NCBI RefSeq assembly: GCF_014844055.1
Contig: NZ_CP062167.1
Span: 2,061,501-2,125,500 of the forward strand
Length of the DNA: 64,000 nt
DNA from: Aureimonas sp. OT7
Lineage (GTDB): Bacteria > Pseudomonadota > Alphaproteobacteria > Rhizobiales > Rhizobiaceae
Direction: 5' to 3'
Shown here: in pieces, positions 56,860 to 64,000 of the stretch
How positions within the stretch are numbered: the first letter of the stretch is position 1
How the letters are laid out: every line of letters begins with the position of its first letter
Made by a program: the position numbers and the translations under genes
The notes under the pieces: generated by a model
Told to the model about the DNA's origin: nothing
Databases searched by the model: none
Seen by the model: the letters and a program-made list of their open reading frames with translations, nothing else

Positions 56860-58354
56860 CGGCCGGGCCGCGTTCCTGACGGCGCTGCCATCGCGCATCC
56901 TCAGCGCAGCCGGCGGCGCGGTGTCGCGGTTTCCATTCACCGTCCTGTGTCTCGTCGTAGCGGCGCTGCTTTCCAACGCCTGGATCGCGGGCTACGGCGA
57001 GTTGTCCGGCAGCCAGCAGCGCCACATTCTGGCGGCCCTGTCCGTTGCGGTGCTCTGGTCGGTCGGCATGTCGTCCACCTTGGCAGCCGCGGGGCGTCCC
57101 CGCGCGGTTTCGCATGCCGCCTCGGCCGCGACAGGGGTGGCGGCCGGCGGCATAGCCTGGCTTCATGAGCCGTTCGAGGGCGCCTCCTCGGTTCTCCAGC
57201 TCGCTTCGCTGCTGTTCCTGTTCGTCATGCCGTTTATCCGCAGGTCCGAGCCGGTCGGCCTGTGGAGCTTCGTGCTGCGCAGCTTTGCCGCCTTCGGCCT
57301 TGCCTTCGTCGCGGTGCTTGCCTTCGTGTCCGGCATGGTGCTGCTGGTCGAACTGTTTCGGCTGCTGTTCGGCATCGGACCGGGCTGGGAAACCTATGCC
57401 CATGTCTATGCGACGGCGCTGTTGCTGGTTGGGCCCATGGCGACCCTGGGTCTCTTTCCGGAAGCCGGGACGAGCCCGCCGTCCGCCCGTCTTGAGGGGC
57501 TGGCCCGCAATTTCCTGAGCTTCGTGGCGGTTCCCCTTCTGATCGCCGCGCTGATCGTGCTGCACCTCTACGCGGTCAGGGTCGTCGTGACCGGAGATCT
57601 GGCCGTGCGCGACATGGTTTGGATCGTGCCGGTTCTCCTGCTCGATCTGGCCTTCGTCCGCTTCCTGTCGGTGCCCTTCGACGGGGCACGGGCGCCGCGG
57701 GCGGTGCGGGCCGTGCGGCGCTTCTGGCCGATGGCCCTGCCTGTGCCGCTGGTGCTGTTCACGCTTGCGATCAGCGCCGAGTCGGCGCGCGGGTGGTCGC
57801 TGGGGATGTACTACGCGGCGCTGTTCTGCGTGGTTTGCGCCATGCTCGGCGTCATGCAGTTCATGCCGGCCATGCGCGGCGATCCGCGTTGGTTCCTTGG
57901 CTTGCCGGCGGTTGCGCTGGCAGCCTCGCTTTTCGGTCCGTGGGGCGCGGCGGCGGTTACCTCACAGATGCCAGTCCGGCAACCGGCGGCTCCGGTGCCT
58001 TCCTTCAGCGACTATAATGCCCCTGCCGCACCGGCCCTGCCGGTGGGCGGGTTCGATCTCGTGCTGGCGGATGTCGCCCTTGGCCGGGAGGCGGGCAACG
58101 CCAGCCTGGACTTTTCCGCCCGCTTCGAGGACGGCGACCTCGTGCTGCGCCGTTCCGGCGGGGCGCCGGTCCGGTTTGCGATGACGCCGGTCATGGAGGC
58201 GATCGCCGCAAGGCCGGGTGCGCCTCAGCGCGGCACGTTGGCCGCGGCGTCGGGGCAAACCCTGTTCTACGATGTGAAGTTTCTGCGTCTGGTGGACGGC
58301 CAGCCGCAAATCGGCCGGATGACCATCCTGCTTCGTGCGGCCGACTGGCGGTAG
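56840..58354 (+). CDS. DUF4153 multi-pass membrane protein
   Basis: A 504-residue inner-membrane protein with about ten hydrophobic helices (for example FPFTVLCLVVAALLSNAWI, LLFLFVMPFIRR, LLIAALIVLHLYAV) and a C-terminal soluble tail of about 120 residues (from FDLVLADVALG). It fits DUF4153, a family of unknown role. The start ATG at 56840 comes from copy 2 of the 289-bp duplication; an identical start in copy 1 at 56551 is abortive. Gene order downstream of the secDF cluster is otherwise conserved. Confidence 0.78.
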   Translation: MVSMRHGGRAAFLTALPSRILSAAGGAVSRFPFTVLCLVVAALLSNAWIAGYGELSGSQQRHILAALSVAVLWSVGMSSTLAAAGRPRAVSHAASAATGVAAGGIAWLHEPFEGASSVLQLASLLFLFVMPFIRRSEPVGLWSFVLRSFAAFGLAFVAVLAFVSGMVLLVELFRLLFGIGPGWETYAHVYATALLLVGPMATLGLFPEAGTSPPSARLEGLARNFLSFVAVPLLIAALIVLHLYAVRVVVTGDLAVRDMVWIVPVLLLDLAFVRFLSVPFDGARAPRAVRAVRRFWPMALPVPLVLFTLAISAESARGWSLGMYYAALFCVVCAMLGVMQFMPAMRGDPRWFLGLPAVALAASLFGPWGAAAVTSQMPVRQPAAPVPSFSDYNAPAAPALPVGGFDLVLADVALGREAGNASLDFSARFEDGDLVLRRSGGAPVRFAMTPVMEAIAARPGAPQRGTLAAASGQTLFYDVKFLRLVDGQPQIGRMTILLRAADWR

Positions 58355-58364
58355 CGGCCCGCGC

Positions 58365-59771
58365 CTAGCTTGCCTCGGCCAGCGTATGCGCCGCGTTCCA
58401 GGCGGCGAAGTCGGACAGGGCGCGCCCCGCCATCGCCTTCTTCTTGGCAATGGTCTTTTCCTTGCCGCGAAGACGCTTGCCTTCGATCTTCGGCGCATCC
58501 ATCGGCGGAAACAGCCCGAAATTGATGTTCATCGGCTGGAACGAACGCTTGCCGGGCTCTTCGTCGGTACTGATATGCCCGCCGGTGATATGGTTCAGCA
58601 GGGCGCCCATGGCAGTCGTAACCGGCGGCGGCGTTGGCGCGCGGCCAAGAGCCTCCGCAATGGCGAAGCGCCCGGCCATCAGGCCGACGCTCGTCGATTC
58701 GACATAGCCTTCGCAACCGGTGATCTGGCCTGCAAACCGAAGATCGGGGCGCGCCTTGAGGCGCAGCGTCTGGTCCAGAAGGACGGGCGAGTTCAGGTAG
58801 GTGTTGCGATGCAGGCCGCCCAGCCTTGCAAACTCCGCGGTCTCCAGGCCGGGGATCATGCGGAAGATGCGTGCCTGCTCGGCATATTTCAGTTTGGTCT
58901 GAAATCCGACCATGTTGTAGAGGGTGCCGAGGGCGTTATCCTGCCGCAACTGCACCACGGCATAGGCCTTGATGTCGGGCTGATGTGCGTTCGTCAGCCC
59001 CATCGGCTTCATCGGGCCGTGGCGCAGCGTTTCCGGCCCGCGTTCGGCCATGACCTCTATGGGGAGGCAGCCGTCGAAATAGGGCGTCCCCTCCCACTCG
59101 CGGAACTCTGTCTTGTCGCCCTCCAGCAAGGCGGCGATGAACGCCTCGTAGGTCGGCTTGTCGAGGGGACAGTTGATGTAATCCTTGCCGGTGCCGCCGG
59201 GGCCGACCTTGTCGTACCGGCTTTGAAACCAGGCCTTGTCCATGTCGATCGATTCGAAATGCACGATGGGCGCGATGGCATCGAAGAAGGCGAGCGAATC
59301 CGCCCCGGTTTCCCGCGCGATCGCGTCGGCAAGGCCGGGGGCGGTCAGGGGGCCGGTCGCCACGATGGCGCCGCCCCACTCGGCGGGTGGCAGGCCGGTC
59401 ACCTCTTCGCGGCGAATGTCCACCAGCGGATGGGCTTCCAGCGCCTGCGTGACCGCACGCGCGAACCCGTCGCGGTCGACGGCGAGGGCGCTGCCTGCCG
59501 GAACCTGGTTGGCGTCCGCCGCGCGCATGATGAGGCTGCCGGCCAGGCGCAGCTCCGCATGCAGGACGCCGACGGCATTGCCCTCGGCATCGTCGGAGCG
59601 GAACGAGTTGGAGCAGACGAGCTCGGCCAGGTCGTCCGTCTTGTGCGCATCGGTGCCGCGCACGCCGCGCATTTCATGGATGATGACGGGAATTCCCGCT
59701 TCGGCGATCTGCCAGGCGGCTTCCGAACCGGCAAGGCCGCCGCCGACGATGTGGATGGGTCTGTGTGCCAT
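58365..59771 (-). CDS. trmFO: tRNA m5U54 methyltransferase, folate and FAD-dependent
   Basis: A 468-residue flavoenzyme that methylates U54 in the T-loop of tRNA using methylenetetrahydrofolate. The N terminus [21 protein letters not shown] is the FAD-binding Rossmann motif. The GidA-related features [16 protein letters not shown] and [15 protein letters not shown] follow, and the end ([27 protein letters not shown]) is typical. The gene stops 10 bp from the convergent DUF4153 gene. Upstream lies a hairpin RNA behind a DUF1127 gene. Confidence 0.94.
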   Translation of the reverse strand: MAHRPIHIVGGGLAGSEAAWQIAEAGIPVIIHEMRGVRGTDAHKTDDLAELVCSNSFRSDDAEGNAVGVLHAELRLAGSLIMRAADANQVPAGSALAVDRDGFARAVTQALEAHPLVDIRREEVTGLPPAEWGGAIVATGPLTAPGLADAIARETGADSLAFFDAIAPIVHFESIDMDKAWFQSRYDKVGPGGTGKDYINCPLDKPTYEAFIAALLEGDKTEFREWEGTPYFDGCLPIEVMAERGPETLRHGPMKPMGLTNAHQPDIKAYAVVQLRQDNALGTLYNMVGFQTKLKYAEQARIFRMIPGLETAEFARLGGLHRNTYLNSPVLLDQTLRLKARPDLRFAGQITGCEGYVESTSVGLMAGRFAIAEALGRAPTPPPVTTAMGALLNHITGGHISTDEEPGKRSFQPMNINFGLFPPMDAPKIEGKRLRGKEKTIAKKKAMAGRALSDFAAWNAAHTLAEAS

Positions 59772-59800
59772 GGCGGATGCTCTACAGCATTACCCCCGAA

Positions 59801-59842
59801 AACGACAACACCCGCCGGGGGAGGACCGGCGGGTGTCGTTTG
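59801..59842 (-). terminator. Terminator hairpin of the DUF1127/RNA locus
   Basis: ACACCCGCCGG and CCGGCGGGTGT form a strong stem, extended by AACGAC/GTCGTT, with loop TCCTCCC, followed by TTTTC on the minus strand. The loop carries the same anti-Shine-Dalgarno string as the two hairpins before it. Confidence 0.7.
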
Positions 59843-59916
59843 GAAACCTGCGATTTGGGAGGAGGAGTTCGCAGGTTCTATTCGCAGCGGCTATTGGGAG
59901 GAGAAGCCGCGGCGAA
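59801..59916 (-). ncRNA. CcsR/cuckoo-type small RNA with anti-Shine-Dalgarno loops
   Basis: Read on the minus strand, the 3' region behind the DUF1127 gene folds into three hairpins. The first (59916-59881) pairs TTCGC and GCGGCT with AGCCGC and GCGAA around a loop containing CTCCTCCC. The second (59877-59845) pairs AACCTGCGA with TCGCAGGTT around CTCCTCCTCCC. The third is the terminator with loop TCCTCCC. This is the layout of the CcsR RNAs of Rhodobacter sphaeroides, processed from the 3' end of a DUF1127 (ccaF1-like) transcript and induced by stress. The RNA is not annotated by any sequence I can check here; the family call rests on structure and context. Confidence 0.8.
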
Positions 59917-59933
59917 AACTGGTAATTTCAAGT

Positions 59934-60077
59934 TCAGCGCGTAGCTGCCTTCGCGATCGAAGGAATATCCGCGCGGGAGATGCCGAGATCGGCAAGTTCA
60001 CGCTGCGAGAGACGGTTAAGTTCCGTGCAGGTCTCGCGGTAACGGCGCCAGCTGGCGTAGGAGCGAACGATGTTCAT
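59934..60077 (-). CDS. DUF1127 small protein
   Basis: A 47-codon gene starting MNIVRSYASWRRYRETC and continuing TELNRLSQRELADLGISRAD to AKAATR. The arginine-rich start and the LxxLSDRELxDLGI-type core are diagnostic of DUF1127. Small DUF1127 proteins bind RNA or regulate phosphate, carbon and stress responses; the R. sphaeroides relative CcaF1 binds RNA and influences processing of the attached CcsR RNAs. The stop lies 17 bases before the first anti-Shine-Dalgarno hairpin, so gene and RNA are one transcript. Confidence 0.88.
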   Translation of the reverse strand: MNIVRSYASWRRYRETCTELNRLSQRELADLGISRADIPSIAKAATR

Positions 60078-60326
60078 ATGACCCAACAGCCTTTGACTGT
60101 ATTAGAGTTTAAATCGATTGAAGCTTTAAGTCCGGGTGGTCCGTTGCTTCGATGGTTGGAATGTAGCTGCGCGCCCCGCGCATCACCAGAGCCGGTTTCG
60201 CATAGCAGCCTTGCGGATGGTGCAACGCAACACGTCCCGCTGCGGCGTCGTTGCGGCGTTTCCTGTTTGACGTCAAATCTGGCAGTGATATAGAGACGCG
60301 CGCTACGCGATGAGCCAAGGCGCTGT
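60078..60326. other. Divergent promoter region between DUF1127 and tRNA-Leu
   Basis: This 249-bp gap holds the tRNA-Leu promoter on the plus strand and, on the minus strand, an AT-rich stretch (about 60095-60130, CTTAAAGCTTC and CTCTAATA) that may be the DUF1127 promoter. I cannot tell which sigma factor uses it. Confidence 0.45.
60267..60294 (+). promoter_or_regulatory. Sigma-70-type promoter of tRNA-Leu
   Basis: TTGACG and TATAGA are separated by 16 bases and end 32 bases before the mature tRNA. Confidence 0.65.
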
Positions 60327-60410
60327 GCGGGTGTGGCGGAATTGGTAGACGCACTAGATTTAGGTTCTAGCGCCTATGGTGTGGGGGTTCGAGTCCCTCC
60401 ACCCGCACCA
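60327..60410 (+). tRNA. tRNA-Leu (TAG)
   Basis: An 84-base class II tRNA: acceptor GCGGGTG pairs CACCCGC, the anticodon stem-loop CTAGATTTAGGTTCTAG carries TAG, a long variable arm (CGCCTATGGTG) is present, and CCA is encoded. Confidence 0.95.
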
Positions 60411-60490
60411 GCTCCTAGAGTTTCTCGCATCGGAATTGAAATCGACTTCGGCGGTTTTCCGTCGGTCAACTTGAAATCGAAGGGTTTAGA

Positions 60491-61849
60491 ATGCAGGTAA
60501 CGGAAACCAAGGCCGAGGGCCTTAAGCGCGAGATCGAAGTCGTCGTGCCGGCCGCGGACCTCGAGGCACGGCTCCAGACCCGGCTGTTTGAAGCGAAGGA
60601 TCAGGTGCGCCTCAAGGGCTTCCGGCCCGGCAAGGTGCCGGTGTCCCACCTGCGCAAGACCTATGGCCGTTCGCTGATGGCCGAGATCGTCAACCAGATC
60701 ATCAACGAGACGCCGCGCAAGGTCATTGCCGATCGCAACGAGCGGTCCGCCATGCAACCCGAGATCGCGATGAGCGAAGACGAGGCCGAGGCCGAGAAGG
60801 TTCTGGGCGGCGGCACCGACTTCCGCTTCACCCTGCGCTACGAGACGCTGCCCTCCTTCGACGTCAAGGACACCTCGGGCATCGCCATCGAACGGCCCGT
60901 GGTCGAGGTGGCGGACGAGGAAGTCGAGGAGCAGGTCAAGCGCATCGCCGAGAACGCCCGCACCTACTCCGACAAGGACGGCGCGGCCGAGAACGGCGAC
61001 CGCGTCACCATGGACTTCGTCGGCAAGATCGACGGTGAGGCCTTTCAGGGCGGCTCGGCGGAAGATTCCAACCTCGTCATCGGCTCGGGTCAATTCATTC
61101 CCGGTTTCGAAGACCAGCTCGTCGGCGCCAAGGCCGGTGACGAGCGCGAGGTGAAGGTTTCCTTCCCCGAAGATTACGGCGCGGCGCATCTGGCCGGCAA
61201 GCAGGCCGTCTTCGACGTCAAGGTGAAGGCCGTGGCCGCACCTGGCGAGCTGGAGCTGAACGACGATCTCGCCAAGCAGATGGGCCTTGAGTCCATCGAG
61301 AAGCTGCGCGAGATCGTGCGCGGCCAGATCGAGAGCCAGTTCGGCGCCATGACGCGCCAGAAGGTCAAGCGCCAGCTTCTGGATGCCCTCGACAAGGATT
61401 ACGATTTCCCGCTGCCGGAAAAGCTCGTGGAAGCCGAGTTCAACAACATCTGGTCGCAGGTCAGCCGCGAGCTCGAGCAGAGCGGCAAGACCTTCGAGGA
61501 TGAGGACACCACCGAGGAGAAGGCCCGCGAGGACTATCGCAAGCTGGCCGAACGCCGCGTTCGCCTGGGCCTCGTCCTGTCCGAGATCGGCGAGAAGGCC
61601 GGCGTGACCATTTCCGACGAGGAGCTGCAGCGCGCCTTGTTCGAGCAGGTCCGCCAGTATCCCGGCCAGGAGCAGCAGGTCTACGACTACTTCCGCAAGA
61701 CGCCGGAAGCGATCCAGAGCCTGCGCGCGCCGATCTACGAGGAGAAGGTCGTCGACCACCTGCTCGGTTCGGTCAAGGTGACGGACAAGACCGTCAGCCG
61801 CGAAGAGTTGATGAAGGAAGACGAGGAAGAGACCAGCGCCGCCGCCTGA
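60491..61849 (+). CDS. tig: Trigger factor
   Basis: A 452-residue ribosome-bound chaperone and prolyl isomerase. The N-terminal ribosome-docking motif is [17 protein letters not shown] (about residues 45-61). The FKBP domain spans about 155-240 ([20 protein letters not shown], then the [16 protein letters not shown] stretch). The C-terminal helical arms follow and end in an acidic tail. The start ATG at 60491 is preceded by GAAGGG. A strong hairpin terminator lies 34 bp after the stop. Confidence 0.96.
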   Translation: MQVTETKAEGLKREIEVVVPAADLEARLQTRLFEAKDQVRLKGFRPGKVPVSHLRKTYGRSLMAEIVNQIINETPRKVIADRNERSAMQPEIAMSEDEAEAEKVLGGGTDFRFTLRYETLPSFDVKDTSGIAIERPVVEVADEEVEEQVKRIAENARTYSDKDGAAENGDRVTMDFVGKIDGEAFQGGSAEDSNLVIGSGQFIPGFEDQLVGAKAGDEREVKVSFPEDYGAAHLAGKQAVFDVKVKAVAAPGELELNDDLAKQMGLESIEKLREIVRGQIESQFGAMTRQKVKRQLLDALDKDYDFPLPEKLVEAEFNNIWSQVSRELEQSGKTFEDEDTTEEKAREDYRKLAERRVRLGLVLSEIGEKAGVTISDEELQRALFEQVRQYPGQEQQVYDYFRKTPEAIQSLRAPIYEEKVVDHLLGSVKVTDKTVSREELMKEDEEETSAAA

Positions 61850-61883
61850 CGGCGTCCCGCCACCTCGTGACTCGAACGAAAAT

Positions 61884-61916
61884 AAAGGGCCGCTTCGGAA
61901 ACGAAGCGGCCCTTTT
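61884..61916. terminator. Bidirectional terminator between tig and tctA
   Basis: AAAGGGCCGCTTCG and CGAAGCGGCCCTTT form a 14-pair stem closed by a GAAA tetraloop. The T-run on the minus strand (TTTATTTT) is better than on the plus strand, so it probably stops both converging transcripts. Confidence 0.85.
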
Positions 61917-61968
61917 CACGTCTGGAGGTTCGGCCTGGGTGTCAGGCCGAACCCATACGGCTCTGCCG

Positions 61969-63489
61969 CTATGCCTCGACTGCCTGCAGCTTGCGCTCGC
62001 GCCGGTAGACCGAATAGGCGGCCCAGGCGCTCCAGATGAGGATGAGCGCGGTGACGGCCAGTACGGCGCCGCTGATCGGCCGCTCCACGAAGGTCATCAG
62101 GTTCCCGCGCGAGATCAGCATGGCACGGCGGAAATGCTCTTCCATCAGTGGGCCGAGTACGAAGCCCAGCAGCAAGGGGGCGGTGGGCAGGTCCAGCAGG
62201 CGCATGACGTAGCCGAGGCCGCCGAAAAAGACCACGAGCCACACGTCGAACGGATTGTTGTTCACCGTGTAGACGCCGATGCAGATGAACATCAGCACGG
62301 CCGGGTAGAGCAGGTGGTAGGGGATCAGCAGCAGCCGCACCCACAAGCCGATCAGCGGCACGTTCAGCACCACCAGCAGGAGATTGCCGATCCAGAAGCT
62401 CATGATGAGGCCCCAGAACAGGCTGGCCTGCTCGGTCATGAGCTGCGGGCCGGGCGCTATGCCATGGATAATCAGCGCCCCCAGCATCAGCGCCATGGTG
62501 GGGCTGCCCGGAATGCCCAGGGCAAGCGTCGGGATGAAGGACGTCTGGTCGGCGGAGTTGTTCGCCGATTCGGGAGCCATGATGCCCTCGATCGCGCCCT
62601 TGCCGAACCGCGACCTGTCCTTTGCCACCCGTTTCTCCACCGCGTAGGCCATGAAGGCCGCGACGGAGGGTCCGGTGCCCGGAAGCGTCCCGAAGAACGA
62701 GCCGATGCCGGTGCCGCGCGCCATCGGGCCGATGGACCGGCGCAGGTCGTCCCTTGTGGGCTTCATCGCCCTGAGCGTGACGCTGGAGCGATCGATGGCG
62801 TTGGCCGATACGTTGCGGATGCCGACGATGATCTCCGAGACACCGAACAGGCCCATCGCCAGCGCCACCAGGCTGATGCCGTCGGCAAGCTCGAGCCAGC
62901 CGAAGGTGAATCGCTGGCCGCCCGAATAGATGTCCATGCCCACGCAGCCGAAGGCGATGCCAAGGACCACCATTGCCAGGCCCTTGATCGCCGAGCCGTC
63001 TGAGATGGTCGATGCGGCGACGAGGCCCAGCACCATGAGCGCGAAATAATCGGCCGACCCGAAGGAGAGGGCGTAGGCCGCGATGGTCGGCGCAAACAGC
63101 ATCATCAGGATGATGCCGATGGTTCCGCCGACGAAGGAGGCGACCGTCGTCATCAGCAGTGCGACGCCGCCGCGCCCCTGCTTCGTCATCGGATAGTCGT
63201 CGAGGCAGGTGACGGCGTTTGCCGGCGTGCCGGGGATGTTCAGCAGGATGGACGCCGTATTGCCGCCATAGCTGGTCCCGTACCAGATGCCGGCCAGCAT
63301 GATCAGCGCCGCCGTCGCATCCAGATGGAAGGTGATGGGAAACAGCATCGAGATGGCGGCCAAGGCCCCCAGGCCGGGGATGACCCCGACGACGGTGCCC
63401 AGGAAGACGCCGACGAAGCAGTAGAAAAGGTTGTTGAGGCTGAGGGCCGTGGACAGGCCCAGGGCGACGTTGCCGTAGAGCTGTTCCAT
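61969..63489 (-). CDS. tctA: Tripartite tricarboxylate transporter permease TctA
   Basis: A 506-residue large membrane subunit of a TTT transporter, with about twelve helices. The family motifs are GVFLGTVVGVIPGLGALAAISMLFPITF near residues 28-55 and, in the second half, GTGIGSFFGTLPGTGPSVAAFMAY and ALGIPGSPTMALMLGALIIHGI. The ATG at 63489 overlaps the tctB stop (ATGA). The substrate is some di- or tricarboxylate; the binding protein TctC that would decide this probably lies beyond the window. Confidence 0.93.
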   Translation of the reverse strand: MEQLYGNVALGLSTALSLNNLFYCFVGVFLGTVVGVIPGLGALAAISMLFPITFHLDATAALIMLAGIWYGTSYGGNTASILLNIPGTPANAVTCLDDYPMTKQGRGGVALLMTTVASFVGGTIGIILMMLFAPTIAAYALSFGSADYFALMVLGLVAASTISDGSAIKGLAMVVLGIAFGCVGMDIYSGGQRFTFGWLELADGISLVALAMGLFGVSEIIVGIRNVSANAIDRSSVTLRAMKPTRDDLRRSIGPMARGTGIGSFFGTLPGTGPSVAAFMAYAVEKRVAKDRSRFGKGAIEGIMAPESANNSADQTSFIPTLALGIPGSPTMALMLGALIIHGIAPGPQLMTEQASLFWGLIMSFWIGNLLLVVLNVPLIGLWVRLLLIPYHLLYPAVLMFICIGVYTVNNNPFDVWLVVFFGGLGYVMRLLDLPTAPLLLGFVLGPLMEEHFRRAMLISRGNLMTFVERPISGAVLAVTALILIWSAWAAYSVYRRERKLQAVEA

Positions 63490-63938
63490 CAGTGCGGCCA
63501 CCGCGCCATGGTCAGCGGAAGGCCCAGCCCTGCCTTGAAGATCAGCCAGGCAAGCGTCGCCATCACCACGATGCTGGCCAGGATGGACACCGGGCGGAAG
63601 GTGCGCTCGGCAAGCGCCGCGACAAGGACCAGTGCGGCGATGGCCGGGATGAGGCCATAGGGCCGGATGACCATCGCAAAGGCGGCGATGCTGGCGAGCA
63701 CGGCGAGGGTGGATCGGATCTCGATTTCCTCGAACGTGCCTTGCCGGAAGAAGGCCGGTATCATGATGGCGATGCCGAACAGCGCCAGAATGATGCCGAC
63801 GGCGACCGGGAACATGCCCGGGCCCATCCGGCGCACGCTGCCGAGGTCGAGCGTGCCCTGCGCATAGAGCGCCATCCACACGCCCGCTGCCATCAACAGC
63901 GCGCCCGCTATAATGTCTCGATAGTCTCGCGACAGCAA
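63489..63938 (-). CDS. tctB: Tripartite tricarboxylate transporter small subunit TctB
   Basis: A 149-residue four-helix membrane protein: IIAGALLMAAGVWMALYA, MGPGMFPVAVGIILALFGIAIMI, a central pair and a C-terminal helix (ASIVVMATLAWLIFKAGLGL). RRMGPGMFP is the TctB signature. The start is a TTG at 63938 with GGAGGCGATA upstream. The 62 bases between this start and the window end show nothing further. Confidence 0.9.
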   Translation of the reverse strand: MLSRDYRDIIAGALLMAAGVWMALYAQGTLDLGSVRRMGPGMFPVAVGIILALFGIAIMIPAFFRQGTFEEIEIRSTLAVLASIAAFAMVIRPYGLIPAIAALVLVAALAERTFRPVSILASIVVMATLAWLIFKAGLGLPLTMARWPH

Positions 63939-64000
63939 TATCGCCTCCCTTATTGCCGGTTCGAATGCGCCTTGCTGCCGAATTGCCGTCGGCCAGTCCA

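Overview
The window looks like chromosome of a GC-rich alphaproteobacterium of the order Hyphomicrobiales (Rhizobiales). The signs are a fused SecDF, an ExoR-type Sel1 regulator, PopZ, the run dgt-argS-SPOR-nagZ-tatABC-serS-surE-pcm-LysM/LytM-yajC-secDF, and a DUF1127 gene followed by anti-Shine-Dalgarno hairpins. I cannot name the genus. No transposase, integrase, phage or CRISPR array was seen.

Region 1 (1-8.6 kb) is mixed. It holds a manganese catalase operon with two small unknown genes (389-1904, minus), a small putative membrane protein, a cold-shock protein with a hairpin terminator, a BLUF photoreceptor gene broken by one in-frame TGA, an AidB-type acyl-CoA dehydrogenase, a classical autotransporter, and ferrochelatase (hemH).

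Region 2 (8.6-19.2 kb) is a plus-strand accessory operon for arabinose-containing oligosaccharides: an ArsR-type regulator with a large C-terminal domain, GH51 arabinofuranosidase, a family-5 (oligopeptide-type) ABC transporter with five components, and a GH43-like hydrolase. It ends at a decapitated enolase-superfamily dehydratase gene. Right behind that lies an 84-base copy of the 3' end of hemH, in the same orientation as the intact hemH 10.7 kb upstream. The cassette is therefore bracketed by direct repeats.

Region 3 (19.3-28.4 kb) is a minus-strand operon: LysR regulator, M20 peptidase, peptide-type substrate-binding protein, two permeases, a second M20 peptidase and a double ATPase. It reads as peptide or peptide-conjugate uptake and hydrolysis.

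Region 4 (28.7-64 kb) is mostly core genome: tRNA-Cys, tRNA-Asn, a PCMT-like methyltransferase, tolC, popZ, valS, a FadL-type porin, exoR, xthA, an ErpA-type Fe-S protein, dgt, argS, a SPOR protein, nagZ, tatABC, serS, surE, pcm, a LysM/LytM lipoprotein, a DUF815 ATPase, yajC, secDF, two likely complex I assembly factors (Mth938 and NDUFAF6-like), a DUF4153 membrane protein, trmFO, a DUF1127/RNA locus, tRNA-Leu, tig and the tctAB part of a tricarboxylate transporter. scpA and scpB, usually between nagZ and tatA in this order, are absent there. A 289-bp tandem duplication sits between the NDUFAF6-like and DUF4153 genes.

The most rewarding points are the CcsR/cuckoo-type RNA with three CCUCC-loop hairpins behind a 47-codon DUF1127 gene (59801-60077), the hemH-bounded island, the BLUF nonsense codon, the 289-bp duplication and the missing scpAB.
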